DNA from: Streptomyces sp. WP-1
Lineage (GTDB): Bacteria > Actinomycetota > Actinomycetes > Streptomycetales > Streptomycetaceae
DNA length: 64,000 nucleotides
Direction: 5' to 3'
Assembly (NCBI RefSeq): GCF_030450125.1
Contig: NZ_CP123923.1
Coordinates: forward strand, 2,914,001 to 2,978,000
The notes below the pieces were generated by a model that was not told where the DNA came from, searched no databases, and was given only the letters and a program-made list of their open reading frames with translations. The translations under genes and the position numbers were made by a program. Positions 62,731-64,000 of the stretch are shown in pieces. The first letter of the stretch is position 1. Each line of letters opens with the position of its first letter.

Positions 62731-63675
62731 TCAGACGAAGCTGCGCGTCGGCAGTGGCTTGCCGTACCACATCTCGATCAGGCGGGCGGCGATGGAGATG
62801 CCGTAGGGCGGCAGGACCGTACCGGCCTCGAAGGCGTCGTGCAGTTCCTCGCGGGAGAACCAGCGGGCCTCGGAGATCTCGTCGCCGTCGACGTCGATGT
62901 CGGTGGTGGTGGCGCGCGCCATGAAGCCGAGCATCAGGCTGGACGGGAAGGGCCAGGGCTGGCTCGCCACGTACTCGACGGCGCCGACGGTGACGCCGAC
63001 CTCCTCGGCGACCTCGCGGCGCACCGCGTGCTCGATGGACTCGCCGGGCTCCACGAAGCCGGCCAGCGTGGAGAAGCGGCCCTCGGGCCAGTGCACCTGG
63101 CGGCCGAGCAGGATCCGGTCGTCCGCGTCGGTCACGGCCATGATCACGGCGGGGTCGGTGCGCGGGTAGTGCTCGGCGCCGCACGCCTGGCAGCGGCGGA
63201 TGTGGCCGGCCGCCGCGATCACGGTCCGCTCGCCGCAGCGGGAGCAGAAGCGGTGGGTGCGCTGCCAGTTCTCCAGGCCGACGGCGTGCACCATGAGCGC
63301 GGTGTCGCGCGGGGACAGCAGCAGGCCCGCCTCGCGCAGGCCCGCCGGGCGCGCGGACTGGTCGATGCGGCCGGGCAGCGCGTCCTTCTGGAGCGCGAAG
63401 TAGGCGACGCCGTCCTCGTCGATGCCGAGGAAGTAGCGGTGCGCCTCGGTGAGCGGGGCCTCGAAGGAGGGGGTCATGACGACTTCGGTGCGGCCGTCGG
63501 CCGTCTCGTCGATGAGCACCTGGCCGCCGGAGACCACGAAGCAGCGGGTCGTGGGGTGGCTCCACGCCGCCGCGAGCCAGGCCTCGTCCAGCCGGTGGTG
63601 GGCGGCGCGGTCGATGCCGCAGGGGGCGGTCAGCGAGATGGGTCGGTCGGCTGTGTCGTCGGTCCAGGTGGTCAC
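62731..63675 (-). CDS. nudC: NADH pyrophosphatase NudC
   Basis: The 314-residue Nudix enzyme hydrolyses NAD(H) to NMN(H) and AMP and can decap NAD-RNA. It has the zinc ribbon CSRCGERTVI...RCQACG, the Nudix box GFVEPGESIEHAVRREVAEE followed by VGV, and the NudC-specific SQPWPFPSS. The GTG was chosen since GGAAG and the conserved TTWTDDTADRP follow; the upstream frame is not conserved-looking. It is convergent with mrx. Confidence 0.93.
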   Translation of the reverse strand: MTTWTDDTADRPISLTAPCGIDRAAHHRLDEAWLAAAWSHPTTRCFVVSGGQVLIDETADGRTEVVMTPSFEAPLTEAHRYFLGIDEDGVAYFALQKDALPGRIDQSARPAGLREAGLLLSPRDTALMVHAVGLENWQRTHRFCSRCGERTVIAAAGHIRRCQACGAEHYPRTDPAVIMAVTDADDRILLGRQVHWPEGRFSTLAGFVEPGESIEHAVRREVAEEVGVTVGAVEYVASQPWPFPSSLMLGFMARATTTDIDVDGDEISEARWFSREELHDAFEAGTVLPPYGISIAARLIEMWYGKPLPTRSFV

Positions 63676-63830
63676 GGGTGCTTCCAACTCCCCCAGTACG
63701 GCGGTTCGGTTCGGCGGTCGGTTCGGGCGGGCGTACGGCATGCGTACGGGACGCACCGGGTCGGGCGCGGGCGGGGCGGTGTCTTAAGTGTGCCTCCCGC
63801 CCGTGGCGCCCTTCCTCACGGTGCCGCTGG

Positions 63831-64000
63831 TCAGGGCGTGGGCCGCCAGTTCTCGGCCAGGTCGGTCCACAGGTAGGCGCTGGTCTCGACGCCCTTGAGG
63901 AGGAGGTCGAGTTCCACCTTCTCGTCGGGCGCGTGCCAGCCGTCGGAGGGGACGGAGATCCCCAGGAAGAGGACGGGGGCGCCGAGGACCTCCTGGAGGT
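63831..64000 (-). CDS. M20-family dipeptidase, C-terminal end (partial)
   Basis: The visible 56 codons encode the C-terminus of an M20/DapE-ArgE-type dipeptidase: LFLGISVPSDGWHAPDEKVE then LLLKGVETSAYLWTDLAENW. The His in SDGWHAP is a metal-ligand region of the family. The gene continues past the window edge. Confidence 0.8.
   Translation of the reverse strand, partial: LQEVLGAPVLFLGISVPSDGWHAPDEKVELDLLLKGVETSAYLWTDLAENWRPTP

Overview
The window is high-GC actinobacterial chromosome, almost certainly a Streptomyces core region. The evidence is protein-level recognition of DasR, WblE, WblC, SigR/RsrA, a SigH-type sigma factor with its anti-sigma factor, epi-isozizaene synthase with a CYP170-type P450, and nrdABS. 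Gene order largely follows what I remember of the S. coelicolor core (from memory, not aligned). I see no insertion sequences, prophage, integrase or CRISPR array. The species cannot be fixed from this sequence.

Layout. 1-6.7 kb: a PiT phosphate transporter with a small membrane partner, an AraC-type regulator, a VOC protein, then a leftward pair encoding a family 2B encapsulin shell (with a cyclic-nucleotide-binding-like insert) and a polyprenyl synthetase whose disordered N-terminus fits an encapsulated cargo. 6.7-14.4 kb: a cation/proton antiporter divergent from a UBP-type zinc finger, the SigH-type stress sigma operon behind a SigH-like promoter, a lipid kinase, wblE and a PdtaS-like sensor kinase. 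14.7-18.7 kb: nagB and dasR with three DasR-type operators but no dasABC, then a DUF3311/MctP symporter pair. 18.8-23.7 kb: a cobalamin riboswitch and the class Ia ribonucleotide reductase genes nrdA, nrdB and nrdS. 23.7-27.1 kb: the albaflavenone-type terpene pair and peptide deformylase. 27.3-31.2 kb: a TPR-like protein, rsrA, sigR (with a perfect SigR promoter), a hydrolase and an SRAP protein.

31.2-39.2 kb: an M50 protease, aroA, rsgA, an SMR exporter with a TetR gene, hisN, a CBS protein, and katA divergent from a Fur-family gene. 39.3-41.7 kb: two identical initiator tRNA genes bracketing a Sel1-repeat gene. 41.7-51 kb: UPF0182, PPA1309, a YlbL-like Lon/PDZ protease, a 57-residue membrane protein, moaE between two minisatellite arrays, an SDR, a DUF2342 zincin and a Nudix gene. 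51-57.9 kb: a leftward operon of three AIM24-domain proteins (one fused to TerD), a DUF45 metallopeptidase, an orphan RRE-like/ThiF-like protein and an ABC1 kinase. 58.3-62.3 kb: a wblC operon with a long leader ORF, an intrinsic attenuator and an AT-hook-type promoter, then uvrD2. 62.4-64 kb: mycoredoxin under a SigR promoter, nudC, and the end of an M20 peptidase.

Themes. Redox and antibiotic stress control recurs: SigR/RsrA, a SigR-driven mycoredoxin, WblC, Fur/KatA, and the SigH-type system. Isoprenoid chemistry recurs twice: the encapsulin/prenyltransferase pair and the sesquiterpene pair. Many genes start 6-8 nt after a -10-like hexamer with no Shine-Dalgarno sequence, suggesting leaderless transcripts. 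Most promising for follow-up are the encapsulin pair with a perfect 18-bp palindrome inside its cargo-peptide codons, the wblC leader, the orphan RRE-ThiF protein and the TerD-AIM24 operon.
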